Shown here one piece after another: positions 15,597 through 24,031 of a stretch of 64,000 nt of DNA. The stretch is taken from assembly GCA_017453045.1 (NCBI GenBank), contig JAFTKX010000021.1:1-64000 (forward strand). The letters are read 5' to 3'. How positions within the stretch are numbered: the first letter of the stretch is position 1; every line of letters starts with the position of its first letter. Source of the stretch: Clostridia bacterium. GTDB lineage: Bacteria > Bacillota > Clostridia > Christensenellales > Borkfalkiaceae. Below the pieces are notes generated by a model. The model was not told the DNA's origin. It was given only the letters and a program-made list of their open reading frames with translations, and did not search any database. Made by a program: the position numbers and the translations under genes.

Positions 15597-15950
15597 ATGA
15601 TAAAACGCGGAGATTTATACTACGCGGACTTAAGTCCCGTCGTCGGTAGCGAGCAGGGTGGAATTAGACCCGTACTCGTCGTTCAAAACGACGTGGGTAA
15701 TAAATATAGCCCCACCGTTATCGCTGCTGCGGTTACGAGCAAAATAAACAAGGCTAAACTTCCAACTCATATCGAACTTAGCGCGGTTGATTTCGGGCTG
15801 AGTAAAGATTCTGTGGTTTTGCTTGAACAAATAAGAACTTTGGATAAGCGTAGGTTAAAAGAAAAAATAGGTGAACTTCCTTTATCAACTATGCAAAAAG
15901 TAAATACCGCTTTGCTGATAAGCCTTGGTTTCGCTGAAAAGAGCGTATGA
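15597..15950 (+). CDS. ndoA: MazF/NdoA-type endoribonuclease toxin
   Basis: 117 residues, typical length. The N terminus [20 protein letters not shown] and [10 protein letters not shown], then [10 protein letters not shown] and PTHIEL, are the NdoA/PemK signature with the conserved Arg and Thr of the active site. The enzyme cuts single-stranded mRNA at short motifs. No antitoxin gene is found immediately upstream or downstream; clostridial ndoA often pairs with an ndoAI gene directly upstream, which is absent. AGGAGA precedes the ATG. Confidence 0.9.
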   Translation: MIKRGDLYYADLSPVVGSEQGGIRPVLVVQNDVGNKYSPTVIAAAVTSKINKAKLPTHIELSAVDFGLSKDSVVLLEQIRTLDKRRLKEKIGELPLSTMQKVNTALLISLGFAEKSV

Positions 15951-15979
15951 CTGCGACAAAATTTTTGTCGCAGTTTTTT
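15951..15979 (+). terminator. Terminator of ndoA
   Basis: Eleven-base arms directly after the stop codon (15951-15961 and 15963-15973), followed by a T-run. Confidence 0.9.
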
Positions 15980-16002
15980 ATTATCCATTTGTGGAAAATT
16001 AG

Positions 16003-16031
16003 TTTACAAAAATGATAAAACGTGATAAAAT
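16003..16031 (+). promoter_or_regulatory. Promoter of the XRE-nadE gene
   Basis: TTTACA (16003-16008), 17-base spacer, TAAAAT (16026-16031). The spacer and -10 contain two copies of tgataaaa at 16013-16020 and 16023-16030, exactly 10 bases apart. Confidence 0.6.
16013..16030 (+). repeat. Tandem direct repeat in the XRE-nadE promoter
   Basis: tgataaaa twice, one helical turn apart, between the -35 and the -10. It could be a binding site for the XRE domain of the downstream product; AT-richness makes chance possible. Confidence 0.35.
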
Positions 16032-16060
16032 AAGCGTAGATATAATACGGAGAGTGAAAA

Positions 16061-18205
16061 ATGGCTAATTTAGCGCAGAGAATAAAAGAGTTAAAAGATA
16101 TTAGAAGGCTTACTTCAGCCGAACTTTCAACGCTTAGCGGAGTTCCGCTCGGAACGCTTAATAAAGTGTTGTCGTCGTCTACTAAAAGCGTAAAAACCGA
16201 AACTCTTAAAAAGATTGCGGACGCTCTTTCGGTGTCGGTAGCGTATCTTTTGGGCGAAAAGGAAAAACCTTTATATAAAGCGATTGAAAATTACGGGTTT
16301 GTTAAAGTTGCGGCTGTAACCCCAAAACTTTACCTTGGCGACGTTGATAAAAACGTTCAAGCAATTCAAGAAGAAATTATTAAACTTTCGGCAAAACGTG
16401 TAAAACTTGCGGTTTTCCCCGAACTTTCAATTTGCGGATATACGCTTGGCGATTTAATGATTTTTGACTTAGTTTTGGATAAAAGTGAAAAAGCGTTAAA
16501 AGAAATAGCCGATTTTTCAAAAAATTACGATCTTTTAATTTTTGTTGGCGCGCCCGTTAGAAAAGACGGTAAACTGTACAACTGCGCGGTTGCGATTTTT
16601 GGCGGAGAAATTCTCGGCGTCGTTCCAAAAACCAGACTTCCGTCTTACGACGAATTTGACGAAAAGAGAACGTTTACGCCCGCTCCCGACGATAATTCAA
16701 CCATTAAAATATGCGGAAAGGAATATCCGTTCGGCACTAAAATTTTATTTGAGTGTAAGGATATGCCTGATTTTAAGGTGGGGGTTGATATTTGCGAAGA
16801 TATGTGGTTCGTGCATAGCCCGTCTGAGCATCACGCATTAAACGGCGCTACGATAATTGCAAACCTTTCGGCTAGCGACGAACTCGTAGGCAAGGCGGAA
16901 AGAAGAAGAAAAATCGTTTCTATTCAGTCGTATAAAGAGTGTTCGGCTTACATCTATTCAAATACCGGAATGGGAGAATCGTCTACCGACTTATTGTATT
17001 CAGGGCATAATATAATAGCCGAAAATGGTCAAGTTTTAGCCGAAACCGAACTTTTTAGTGAAAACTATGCTATCGCCGACGTAGACGTGTATAATTTGCA
17101 ATTTGTAAGGCGTAAGAAATTTAATTATAAAGAAGAATGCACGGGCGGTTATCAAACGGTAAAATTCTCGGCTTTTGTAAGCGCGGGCGTTTTAGATAGA
17201 AAGTACGATAAAAACCCGTTTATTCCAAATAGAGAAAGCGAGCGAATCGAAGCGATGGAAACCGCGCTTCTAATTCAATCGTACGCTTTAATTAGAAGAC
17301 TTAAACAAGTTCGTAGCAATAAGGTTGTCATAGGTCTTTCAGGCGGACTTGACAGTACTCTTGCAATACTTGCAACGAGTAGGGCGTTCGATAGACAATT
17401 ATGGTCGAAAAAGGATATAATTGCAGTTACAATGCCGTGTTTCGGTACTACTGAAAGAACTAAAGGCAACGCAGAAAAATTAGCCGAAATTTTAGGCGTT
17501 ACTTTAAAAACGGTAGATATAAGCAAGGCTGTAACTCAACATTTTATTGATATAGGACACGACGAAAAGGTTGCCGACGTAACTTTTGAAAACTCGCAAG
17601 CGAGAGAGAGAACGCAAGTTCTTATGGATATAGCAAATAAGGAAAACGCGATAGTTATAGGAACGGGCGATTTATCTGAAATGGCTCTCGGTTGGGCAAC
17701 TTATAACGGCGACCATATGTCTATGTATAATTTAAATTCGTCAATTCCAAAAACTATGGTAAGGGCTTTGGTTGCTCACGTTGCTGAAAATGAAGACGGC
17801 GAACTTTCAAACGTTCTTTACGATATTTTAGATACTCCCGTAAGTCCCGAACTTTTACCAAGCAATAGCGACGATATCGTTCAAAAAACCGAGGATATAG
17901 TTGGACCTTACGAACTTCACGACTTTTTTATGTATCATTTTATAGTCGACGGTTTTTCACCTTCAAAAATCTATAAAATTGCAGTAAAAACCTTTGAAGA
18001 CGATTACGACGAAAAGACGGTGTATAAGTGGATTGAAAACTTTTTCAGTAGATTTTTCGTCCAACAATTTAAACGCTCGTGCGCGCCTGACGGCGTTAAG
18101 GTCAGCGCAATATCGTTTTCTCCAAGGGGGAATTGGCATATGCCGAGCGATATGGAACGTAAAGCGTGGCTTGACGATTTAAAAAACGTAAATCAAAACA
18201 ACTAA
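16061..18205 (+). CDS. nadE: Glutamine-dependent NAD+ synthetase with N-terminal XRE helix-turn-helix
   Basis: 714 residues, about 70 longer than usual because of an N-terminal XRE-type helix-turn-helix (residues 4-66: KDIRRLTSAELSTLSGVPLG, then SVSVAYLLGE). A carbon-nitrogen hydrolase (glutaminase) domain follows with its triad Glu121 (FPELS), Lys190 (VPKTRLP) and Cys245 (VDICED), then the ATP-pyrophosphatase domain with SGGLDS at 427-432. It makes NAD+ from nicotinic acid adenine dinucleotide, glutamine and ATP. All catalytic residues are intact. No Met occurs between residues 1 and 127, and no TTG/GTG lies in the linker, so the fusion is real. AGAG precedes the ATG. DNA binding and self-regulation are inference. 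Confidence 0.93.
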   Translation: MANLAQRIKELKDIRRLTSAELSTLSGVPLGTLNKVLSSSTKSVKTETLKKIADALSVSVAYLLGEKEKPLYKAIENYGFVKVAAVTPKLYLGDVDKNVQAIQEEIIKLSAKRVKLAVFPELSICGYTLGDLMIFDLVLDKSEKALKEIADFSKNYDLLIFVGAPVRKDGKLYNCAVAIFGGEILGVVPKTRLPSYDEFDEKRTFTPAPDDNSTIKICGKEYPFGTKILFECKDMPDFKVGVDICEDMWFVHSPSEHHALNGATIIANLSASDELVGKAERRRKIVSIQSYKECSAYIYSNTGMGESSTDLLYSGHNIIAENGQVLAETELFSENYAIADVDVYNLQFVRRKKFNYKEECTGGYQTVKFSAFVSAGVLDRKYDKNPFIPNRESERIEAMETALLIQSYALIRRLKQVRSNKVVIGLSGGLDSTLAILATSRAFDRQLWSKKDIIAVTMPCFGTTERTKGNAEKLAEILGVTLKTVDISKAVTQHFIDIGHDEKVADVTFENSQARERTQVLMDIANKENAIVIGTGDLSEMALGWATYNGDHMSMYNLNSSIPKTMVRALVAHVAENEDGELSNVLYDILDTPVSPELLPSNSDDIVQKTEDIVGPYELHDFFMYHFIVDGFSPSKIYKIAVKTFEDDYDEKTVYKWIENFFSRFFVQQFKRSCAPDGVKVSAISFSPRGNWHMPSDMERKAWLDDLKNVNQNN

Positions 18206-18208
18206 AAT

Positions 18209-18262
18209 AAAGTGGATATTTGAAAATCTCTAAAAAGAAATCAAATATCCACTTTTTATTAT
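18209..18262. terminator. Bidirectional terminator between nadE and gerAC
   Basis: Fifteen-base perfect arms (18209-18223 and 18241-18255) with a 17-base loop; T-run on the + side and A-run on the other. Confidence 0.8.
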
Positions 18263-19479
18263 AATCTCGTACTTTTTTCGCTTTGGCAATCTATATCAAC
18301 TGTCAGTTCAAGGTCTGTTAAAGTCTTTCCGCTAAGCGAATTATAATGCTTATAATAATATTTATAAAGATTTTCTTCGGTATTAAAAAGGTCGCAATTC
18401 GACGATTTTAACTTGTCGAACAAACTTTTTACCGTGTCGGTTATTTTTTGTTCGGCTGACTTTAAAACTACTTCCGGAATAGTAGTGGTTGGATTTAACT
18501 CAGAAACGTCTGCGTGAACGTTTGCGTCTTCGTATTTACAAAAGAAAGTCAGTTTAACGTGGTAATGCGGTTTACCGTTCTCTACTTTAAACTTATATTT
18601 TTTTGAAAATTCGTTTATTCCAAGCATAACGGCGGTTTTTTTGCCGTCGATTTCCACTTCGTCAAGACTTAAAAAAGTATCTAATGAATTTTTGTGTTCA
18701 AGGTTGAAAAACAAAGTTTCTTCAGGATTTAATTTTTCAGCCAAAAAACCTTCGCTAAATATCAGCGTTGACGACGCGTCGAAAATATACTGTTCTTTGT
18801 CTTGCTTGTCCGACGTACCGCTTGAACCACCGCTACCTTGTTCTCCGCCACCGCTACCTTTCGGCGATTTATCAATCTTAATTTTTTTAACGTAGGGCAT
18901 ATAACCGCTTTTAGATTTAGAGTAGTAACCTTGCGCAAAAATTTTTATACTCGTGTCGGCAATTCTATCAAGTTTTGCAACGTCTTTTCCTAATATTTTT
19001 TGAATTGTAAAAGAAGATATAGAATCGAGCGGAGTGCTTGAAGAAAGTATATCTTTGGCTTTTCCCTGACACCCTGCAAGGTGGGCGGAATCTTGTATTT
19101 TGTCCGTGCGGATAAAGTAGTTTATAGTTTCCATTACGTTCAGTTCCATAAGAGATTCGCCAAGCAAAATTAAATTGCAAAAGGATAGCATAGGATACCA
19201 ACCCGTCGTAATACCTATTTTGTCAACGGCTTCGGCAATAGTTTTTCCTTTTTCGCTTATAAGAGAGTCGTTATTTTCGCCAGAAGCGGTTGAAGCGGGT
19301 TGAGGAATTGCAATTTGCGCCGTTACTTCGTATTCTTTAGTAGTTTTTTCATAATCTATACCTATCGCCATTATTATAGCCGTTCTTTCGATATTTACCA
19401 ACCCAAAATCGTTTGTCATAAATAAAATAAAGGTAAAACCTAATAAAATAACTAAAAATTTAGATCGTAAAAATTTCAT
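18259..19479 (-). CDS. gerAC: Ger(x)C-family germinant receptor subunit without a lipobox
   Basis: 406 residues of the Ger(x)C family: MAIGIDYEKTTKEYEVTAQI near the start, and the domain 3 region toward the C terminus. Normal GerC proteins are lipoproteins with a Cys right after the signal peptide, followed by a WDxRE-type motif; here the corresponding segment is FMTNDFGLVNIERT with no Cys, so it is probably held by an uncleaved N-terminal helix. An internal Gly/Ser-rich insertion (about residues 213-225) is unusual. Last gene of the gerA operon, 4-base overlap. Confidence 0.85.
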   Translation of the reverse strand: MKFLRSKFLVILLGFTFILFMTNDFGLVNIERTAIIMAIGIDYEKTTKEYEVTAQIAIPQPASTASGENNDSLISEKGKTIAEAVDKIGITTGWYPMLSFCNLILLGESLMELNVMETINYFIRTDKIQDSAHLAGCQGKAKDILSSSTPLDSISSFTIQKILGKDVAKLDRIADTSIKIFAQGYYSKSKSGYMPYVKKIKIDKSPKGSGGGEQGSGGSSGTSDKQDKEQYIFDASSTLIFSEGFLAEKLNPEETLFFNLEHKNSLDTFLSLDEVEIDGKKTAVMLGINEFSKKYKFKVENGKPHYHVKLTFFCKYEDANVHADVSELNPTTTIPEVVLKSAEQKITDTVKSLFDKLKSSNCDLFNTEENLYKYYYKHYNSLSGKTLTDLELTVDIDCQSEKSTRL

Positions 19480-20555
19480 TTTTTAGTCCTTCCTTTTTTG
19501 AAAAACAAAGTGATAAGGGGTACTACGTACGCCATAAAAAGTAAGAAATATACGACGTAATTTAGAATAAACGTAAAAACGTTAAAAAAGAAATTTTGCG
19601 TTGCAAAAAATATAATCGCCATTGCGCCGTTTACTATTATACAGGGCAAAATTTTGTGCTTAAAATTAAAGGTATGACTAAGACAAAGAGAAGAAAAAAC
19701 GAGTGGTAAAGTAACGGCGAAAACGCAAACTATAGCAAGCGCAAACCCTGCAAAATAGTCTATTCTGCCCGTATTTGAAAGGGAAAGATAGTATTTACCC
19801 ATTTTTATGGGCGCAAAATACTGTCTTTCGGTAAGCGCGCCAAACTCTGAATATAAAACGCAGAAAAATATCGTAACGACGAGCGCCACCGCAAGATACG
19901 AAAGCATTATTTTTGTCTTAGACAACCTTTCGGGTTTATAATTACCTATAAAAAAGAGTAGATAAGTGCTGTCGAAAAACCATAAAAGCGAAAATTTACT
20001 ACCTTGCAAAACGTTTTTAAAAGGAACGGCTACAATGGGTAAAAGGTTGGAGAAATCACAGGCGGGGATAGATAAGGTTAGTAGAACTACTACTGAAAAA
20101 ATCGCTATCCAAATTAAAAGGTCGGCAAGCCGTCCGACTGTTTTTAGACCTTTATAAGAAAAGAAACAACTTATTAAAAAAATCGGCGCAAAAATCCACA
20201 CGACGTGAGTAGTTTCGTAAAGGGCTATTTCAACGAAACTTTTTTGTTCTAAAATGGGAACGTACGACTTTATCAAAAAGTATATAGCGTACAAAAACAT
20301 AATCGTTTTCGTTGGAGCGTCGCCCAAATTTTCATTTAAAATTTGAAAAAAGGATTTCCCCTTGAATTTATCGGCGATTTTAAGGATGAAAAATATAGTA
20401 ACGCCGTCTAAAAGAAAGTTTAAAAGCGCCGAAATCCAAAGGTTTTCTTTTGCATATCCCGACACGAAAGACGGTAAAACGATTATTTTAATTACGCCCG
20501 TAAAAACTATCAAAGCAAAGCATAGTTGTCTTAATTTTAATTTTTCGCCGTTCAT
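19476..20555 (-). CDS. gerAB: GerAB-type spore germination permease
   Basis: 359 residues with ten predicted membrane helices and the spore_permease (APC-superfamily) pattern (KLRQLCFALIVFTGVIKII at the start). GerAB binds the germinant in the spore inner membrane. It overlaps gerAA upstream and gerAC downstream by 4 bases each, an obligate translational unit. Confidence 0.9.
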   Translation of the reverse strand: MNGEKLKLRQLCFALIVFTGVIKIIVLPSFVSGYAKENLWISALLNFLLDGVTIFFILKIADKFKGKSFFQILNENLGDAPTKTIMFLYAIYFLIKSYVPILEQKSFVEIALYETTHVVWIFAPIFLISCFFSYKGLKTVGRLADLLIWIAIFSVVVLLTLSIPACDFSNLLPIVAVPFKNVLQGSKFSLLWFFDSTYLLFFIGNYKPERLSKTKIMLSYLAVALVVTIFFCVLYSEFGALTERQYFAPIKMGKYYLSLSNTGRIDYFAGFALAIVCVFAVTLPLVFSSLCLSHTFNFKHKILPCIIVNGAMAIIFFATQNFFFNVFTFILNYVVYFLLFMAYVVPLITLFFKKGRTKK

Positions 20556-21988
20556 TTTGTAAATTTTTGTCTCCTTCTATTTTTTGAGCCGATAGACACA
20601 GGTCTTTTTTCCATACCTATTACGCTGTTCATATAAACGCCGTCTTGCAAGTCGTTAGCGATAAGTGGAGCGTACGGCGCGGAATAAGGAACTCCGTAGT
20701 TGTCCATAGAGCATAGATAACAAATAGTAAAAGCAATGAACAAAATTATTCCGTAAGCGCCTAAAGAACCTGATATTATAAGGCAAATAAGTCGTAAAAC
20801 CGACGTCGTTTCTACGAGTTCGGGTATTGCGTAAATACTTATTCCGGACAGAGCCATTATAAGTATTGCAGGCGTTGAAACGATTCCTGCGTTTACCGCC
20901 GTTTCGCCGAGAACGAGCGCGCCTACTACGGCAAGCGCCATACCTACGTATTTCGGCATTCTTACGCTCGTTTCGTTCAGTATTTCAAAAATCATTAAAA
21001 CGAAAAACATTTCAACGCTCGGCGAGAGTGGAATTTCTTTAATACTGTTTACAATCGTCAGCAAAAAATTCAGCGGAATTAGTTGAAGATGGAATAGTTG
21101 TACAGCCACGAAAAATCCCGGTAAAAATATTGAAAAAAGTATCGCTATAATTCTAAGCGCTCTAACTAAATTCGCTCTGTAGGTCGAAATATAATAGTCT
21201 TCCGACGCTTGCAAGTCTTCAAGCATTAGATAAGGTAGAGTCAAAACGAAAGGCGAGCCGTCGACGACTATTCCAACTCTACCTTCGAGCAGTCTTTCCA
21301 TTAAAACGTCGGGGCGTTCGGTTGAGCCCGTTTGTTTAAAAAGCGAAGTTTTTCGTTCGTTTAAAATCTTTGCGACGTAACTGCTGTCGGGTATGCCGTC
21401 AATGTCTATTTTTTCAAGTTTTTTCTTTATTTTTTGCACTAAATTATCGTTTGCAATAGTGCTGATATAAACAAGCGATATATCCGTTTTCGTATATCTG
21501 CCTTTTTGGAAATTTTCAACCTTTAAGTCAGTTGATTTTATATATCTTCTAAGAAGACTTAAATTTGATTTTATACTTTCGTTAAAACCGTTTCTCGGAC
21601 CTTTTATCGAAAGTCCCGTAGGCGGTTCGGATATGGCTCTCACTTCAAATTTCTTTAAATCAGCGGAAAGTCCCTTGCGCTTTCCGTCGATTAAAACTAC
21701 AGTTTTGCCCGCTAAAATATCGTCGCAACATTCGTTTACCGTTTGTTTTAAACTAACGTTTGAAAGGTTTACGCTCTTTGCAATTTTTTTAATGGGAAAG
21801 TCGGGGTTTACCTTTCGCAACGGGGAAATTAGTTCGAGCCCCATAGTTTCCCTATCGGAAATTGAGTCTACGTAAATTGCAACTGCGTTCACGTCGCCTA
21901 TTAAAAACTCGAAAAAAATCACGTCGTCGCTACCTAAAATAGCCTTTATTACTTTTACGTTGTAAGTTAAATCTTCGTTTATCTTCAT
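20552..21988 (-). CDS. gerAA: GerAA-type spore germination protein
   Basis: 478 residues: an N-terminal cytoplasmic domain (DDVIFFEFLIGDVNAVAIYVD) and a C-terminal membrane domain of about five helices, with RLLEGRVGIVVDGSPFVLTL between them, diagnostic of the GerA family. GerAA forms the oligomeric ion-channel part of the receptor. First gene of gerAA-AB-AC. No Shine-Dalgarno site precedes the ATG; the predicted -10 element ends only 8 bases before it. Confidence 0.93.
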   Translation of the reverse strand: MKINEDLTYNVKVIKAILGSDDVIFFEFLIGDVNAVAIYVDSISDRETMGLELISPLRKVNPDFPIKKIAKSVNLSNVSLKQTVNECCDDILAGKTVVLIDGKRKGLSADLKKFEVRAISEPPTGLSIKGPRNGFNESIKSNLSLLRRYIKSTDLKVENFQKGRYTKTDISLVYISTIANDNLVQKIKKKLEKIDIDGIPDSSYVAKILNERKTSLFKQTGSTERPDVLMERLLEGRVGIVVDGSPFVLTLPYLMLEDLQASEDYYISTYRANLVRALRIIAILFSIFLPGFFVAVQLFHLQLIPLNFLLTIVNSIKEIPLSPSVEMFFVLMIFEILNETSVRMPKYVGMALAVVGALVLGETAVNAGIVSTPAILIMALSGISIYAIPELVETTSVLRLICLIISGSLGAYGIILFIAFTICYLCSMDNYGVPYSAPYAPLIANDLQDGVYMNSVIGMEKRPVSIGSKNRRRQKFTK

Positions 21989-21996
21989 AGTTTAAG

Positions 21997-22026
21997 TATT
22001 TTTTAAAAATTTTTAATTATTCATAC
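21997..22026 (-). promoter_or_regulatory. Possible SigG/SigF-type promoter of gerA
   Basis: On the - strand GTATG (22022-22026) fits the forespore -35 GHATR; 18 bases later AAAAATA (21997-22003) matches CATWHTA at 5 of 7 positions. Expected for gerA, but weak in such A+T-rich DNA. Confidence 0.35.
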
Positions 22027-22088
22027 GTTTAATTATTGTTGAAAATTTATACAATGTTGTATAAATTAAAAAATGTATCAAAGTGTAA

Positions 22089-22119
22089 TTGACAACTTTT
22101 TCTTTTCGTGTTATATAAT
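22089..22119 (+). promoter_or_regulatory. Promoter of the phosphotransferase gene
   Basis: TTGACA (22089-22094) and a TATATAAT -10 region (22112-22119); spacing is 17 or 19 bases depending on the hexamer chosen. Confidence 0.65.
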
Positions 22120-22144
22120 AAGAAAACAAAAGGTGGATAACGGT

Positions 22145-23233
22145 ATGAGTTTTCAAAAAATTCTTTCAAATTTTAATATAGACGGGGAATTCGTTTCCTG
22201 CGAGCCGTACGGAAGCGGTCATATAAATAGAACTTATTGCGCTGTTTTCAATACTAAAAACGGAAAGAAAAGATATATTCTTCAAAAAATAAATTCTAAA
22301 CTTTTTACTAACGTAGACGGGCTTATGAATAATATTAAACTCGTTACCGAATTTAATCGCGCTGAAATTGAAAAGAGGGGTGGCGATCCGCTTAGAGAAT
22401 CGCTTACTCTCGTTTACACTCACGATAATAAAGCGTATTATAAAACCGAAGGCGACGAATATTACAGAGTATACGTTTTTATTGAAGACGCTTTGGGTTA
22501 CGACGTCGTTGAAAAGCCCGAACATTTTTACGAAAGCGCGGTTGCTTTTGGTAAATTCGCTCAACTTTTAGACAGGTTTGACAATAGTAAACTTTTTGAA
22601 GTGTTGCCTAATTTTCATAATACGGTAATGAGATTTGAAAACTTGAAAAAGTCTATTCAAGCGGATAAATTTAACAGGGCGTTAGAAGTTAAGCCTGAAA
22701 TTGATTTTGCCCTTTCTCAAGAGAAGTACGTTTCGACTATCGTCGACCTTTTAACTTCGGGCAAAATGCCTTGGAGAGTTACTCATAACGACACTAAACT
22801 CAACAACGTTTTAATAGATACTAAAACGGATAAGGCGGTATGCGTTATCGACCTTGACACAATGATGCCGGGTAGTATTTGTTACGATTTTGGCGATTCG
22901 ATAAGATTTGGTTGCAATCCGTGTTTAGAAGACACGCCCGAAACCGAAAAGGTTATTTTCAGTATGCCGTTATACGAAGAATACGCAAGGGGATATTTAA
23001 GCGTTTTTGGAGATACGATTACTAAAATCGAGCGTGAAAATCTGCCTATGGGAGCAATACTTATGACTTACGAGTGCGGAATAAGATTTTTAACCGACTA
23101 TTTAGACGGCGACGTTTATTTTAGAACGAGTAGAGAAAGACAAAATCTCGACAGAACGAGAACTCAATTTAAACTCGTTAAAGATATGCTCGCTAATTTC
23201 GATAAGATGAGCAAAATTATTGAAAAATATTGA
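22145..23233 (+). CDS. Phosphotransferase-family sugar kinase (NahK-like)
   Basis: 362 residues from the ATG at 22145, which has AAGGTGG upstream; the longer frame from 22073 overlaps the promoter. Aminoglycoside-phosphotransferase fold: YGSGHINRTY at the N terminus, the catalytic loop VTHNDTKLNNVL and the metal site VIDLDTMMPG. This sequence style is that of N-acetylhexosamine 1-kinases and related mucin-sugar enzymes, so it may phosphorylate N-acetylglucosamine or galactosamine. No partner phosphorylase is adjacent; substrate is inferred. Confidence 0.8.
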   Translation: MSFQKILSNFNIDGEFVSCEPYGSGHINRTYCAVFNTKNGKKRYILQKINSKLFTNVDGLMNNIKLVTEFNRAEIEKRGGDPLRESLTLVYTHDNKAYYKTEGDEYYRVYVFIEDALGYDVVEKPEHFYESAVAFGKFAQLLDRFDNSKLFEVLPNFHNTVMRFENLKKSIQADKFNRALEVKPEIDFALSQEKYVSTIVDLLTSGKMPWRVTHNDTKLNNVLIDTKTDKAVCVIDLDTMMPGSICYDFGDSIRFGCNPCLEDTPETEKVIFSMPLYEEYARGYLSVFGDTITKIERENLPMGAILMTYECGIRFLTDYLDGDVYFRTSRERQNLDRTRTQFKLVKDMLANFDKMSKIIEKY

Positions 23234-23241
23234 TAAACACC

Positions 23242-23270
23242 AAAGCCCGAGCGTGAACTCGGGCTTTTTA
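23242..23270 (+). terminator. Terminator after the phosphotransferase gene
   Basis: Ten-base arms (23242-23251 and 23258-23267), 6-base loop, T-run. Confidence 0.9.
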
Positions 23271-23280
23271 TACTAAATCG

Positions 23281-23298
23281 TTTGATATTTATATCAAA
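23281..23298. promoter_or_regulatory. Perfect palindrome, probable operator of the HprK-like/S26/ABC operon
   Basis: tttgatat-tt-atatcaaa: 8-base arms with a 2-base centre, covering the -35 of the promoter at 23282-23310. A bound dimeric repressor would block polymerase. Confidence 0.55.
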
Positions 23299-23310
23299 AT
23301 ATGTTAATAT
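23282..23310 (+). promoter_or_regulatory. Promoter of the HprK-like/S26/ABC operon
   Basis: TTGATA (23282-23287), 17-base spacer, TAATAT (23305-23310). The start site would fall at about 23317, on the ATG at 23318. Confidence 0.6.
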
Positions 23311-23317
23311 TAGTAAA

Positions 23318-24031
23318 ATGATTTACGAAATTGCAGAACTTAGAGTAAAAATAAATAATAGGTTTAAATATACCGATAGATTTTGCGAAAAATATTTATC
23401 TAACGACCAAACGAGCGATTCTGACCTTGAAATTGAAGTTAGCGACGACGAGTTTAACGCCGAAAAAGAAAAATCTGCCGAATTTTCGGACGGGTACGTT
23501 GAAAATCTTTGCATTTACCGAAAAATGTGCTCGCAAATGCTTAAATGGGATAGGTTTTTGATGCATACCGCCGTTTTAGAGTACAAGGGGGATTGCTACG
23601 CGTTTTTAGGTAGGAGCGGAACGGGTAAGTCTACGCATACGGGACTTTGGCTAAAAAATTTGTCCGACGCAAAAATTTTAAACGGCGATAAACCTATTCT
23701 TGCCTACAAAAACGGCGAGTTTATCGTTTATGGAACGCCTTGGATGGGTAAAGAAAGGCTTGGGTATAACGGCAAAGGTAAGTTGAAAGCGCTTTGTTTT
23801 TTAGAGCAGGCAAAACAAAACGAAATAACGCCTATTGAAAAGGACAAGGTTGCCGAAAGGCTTTTTGTTCAACTTTTAATGCCCGAAGATTTTAGCCAAG
23901 TAGCAAGAACTTTGGAACTTGCCGACCAAATGGTAAAAACAGTTCCGGCATATCTTTTAAAATGCGATATTTCCTATCTTGCGTTTAAAACTGCTTTCGA
24001 TTGTTTAGTGGGGGAGCAGGATGGAAAATAA
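23318..24031 (+). CDS. HprK-related kinase
   Basis: 237 residues from the ATG at 23318; a TTG at 23282 lies in the -35 box and is rejected. Walker A is GRSGTGKST near residue 103, and LNGDKPILAYKNG and VYGTPWMGKERLG are the HPr-kinase-like/PEPCK-like blocks of this small clostridial family, often mislabelled phosphoenolpyruvate carboxykinase. Such kinases occur in peptide-modification loci with PqqD-like and S24/S26 proteins. It overlaps the peptidase gene by 11 bases. The Asp of the kinase active site is present. Substrate unknown; no HPr is nearby. Confidence 0.8.
   Translation: MIYEIAELRVKINNRFKYTDRFCEKYLSNDQTSDSDLEIEVSDDEFNAEKEKSAEFSDGYVENLCIYRKMCSQMLKWDRFLMHTAVLEYKGDCYAFLGRSGTGKSTHTGLWLKNLSDAKILNGDKPILAYKNGEFIVYGTPWMGKERLGYNGKGKLKALCFLEQAKQNEITPIEKDKVAERLFVQLLMPEDFSQVARTLELADQMVKTVPAYLLKCDISYLAFKTAFDCLVGEQDGK

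Noticed and set aside
23282..23317. TTG start upstream of the HprK-like gene
   Set aside because: It lies inside the -35 hexamer and operator palindrome.
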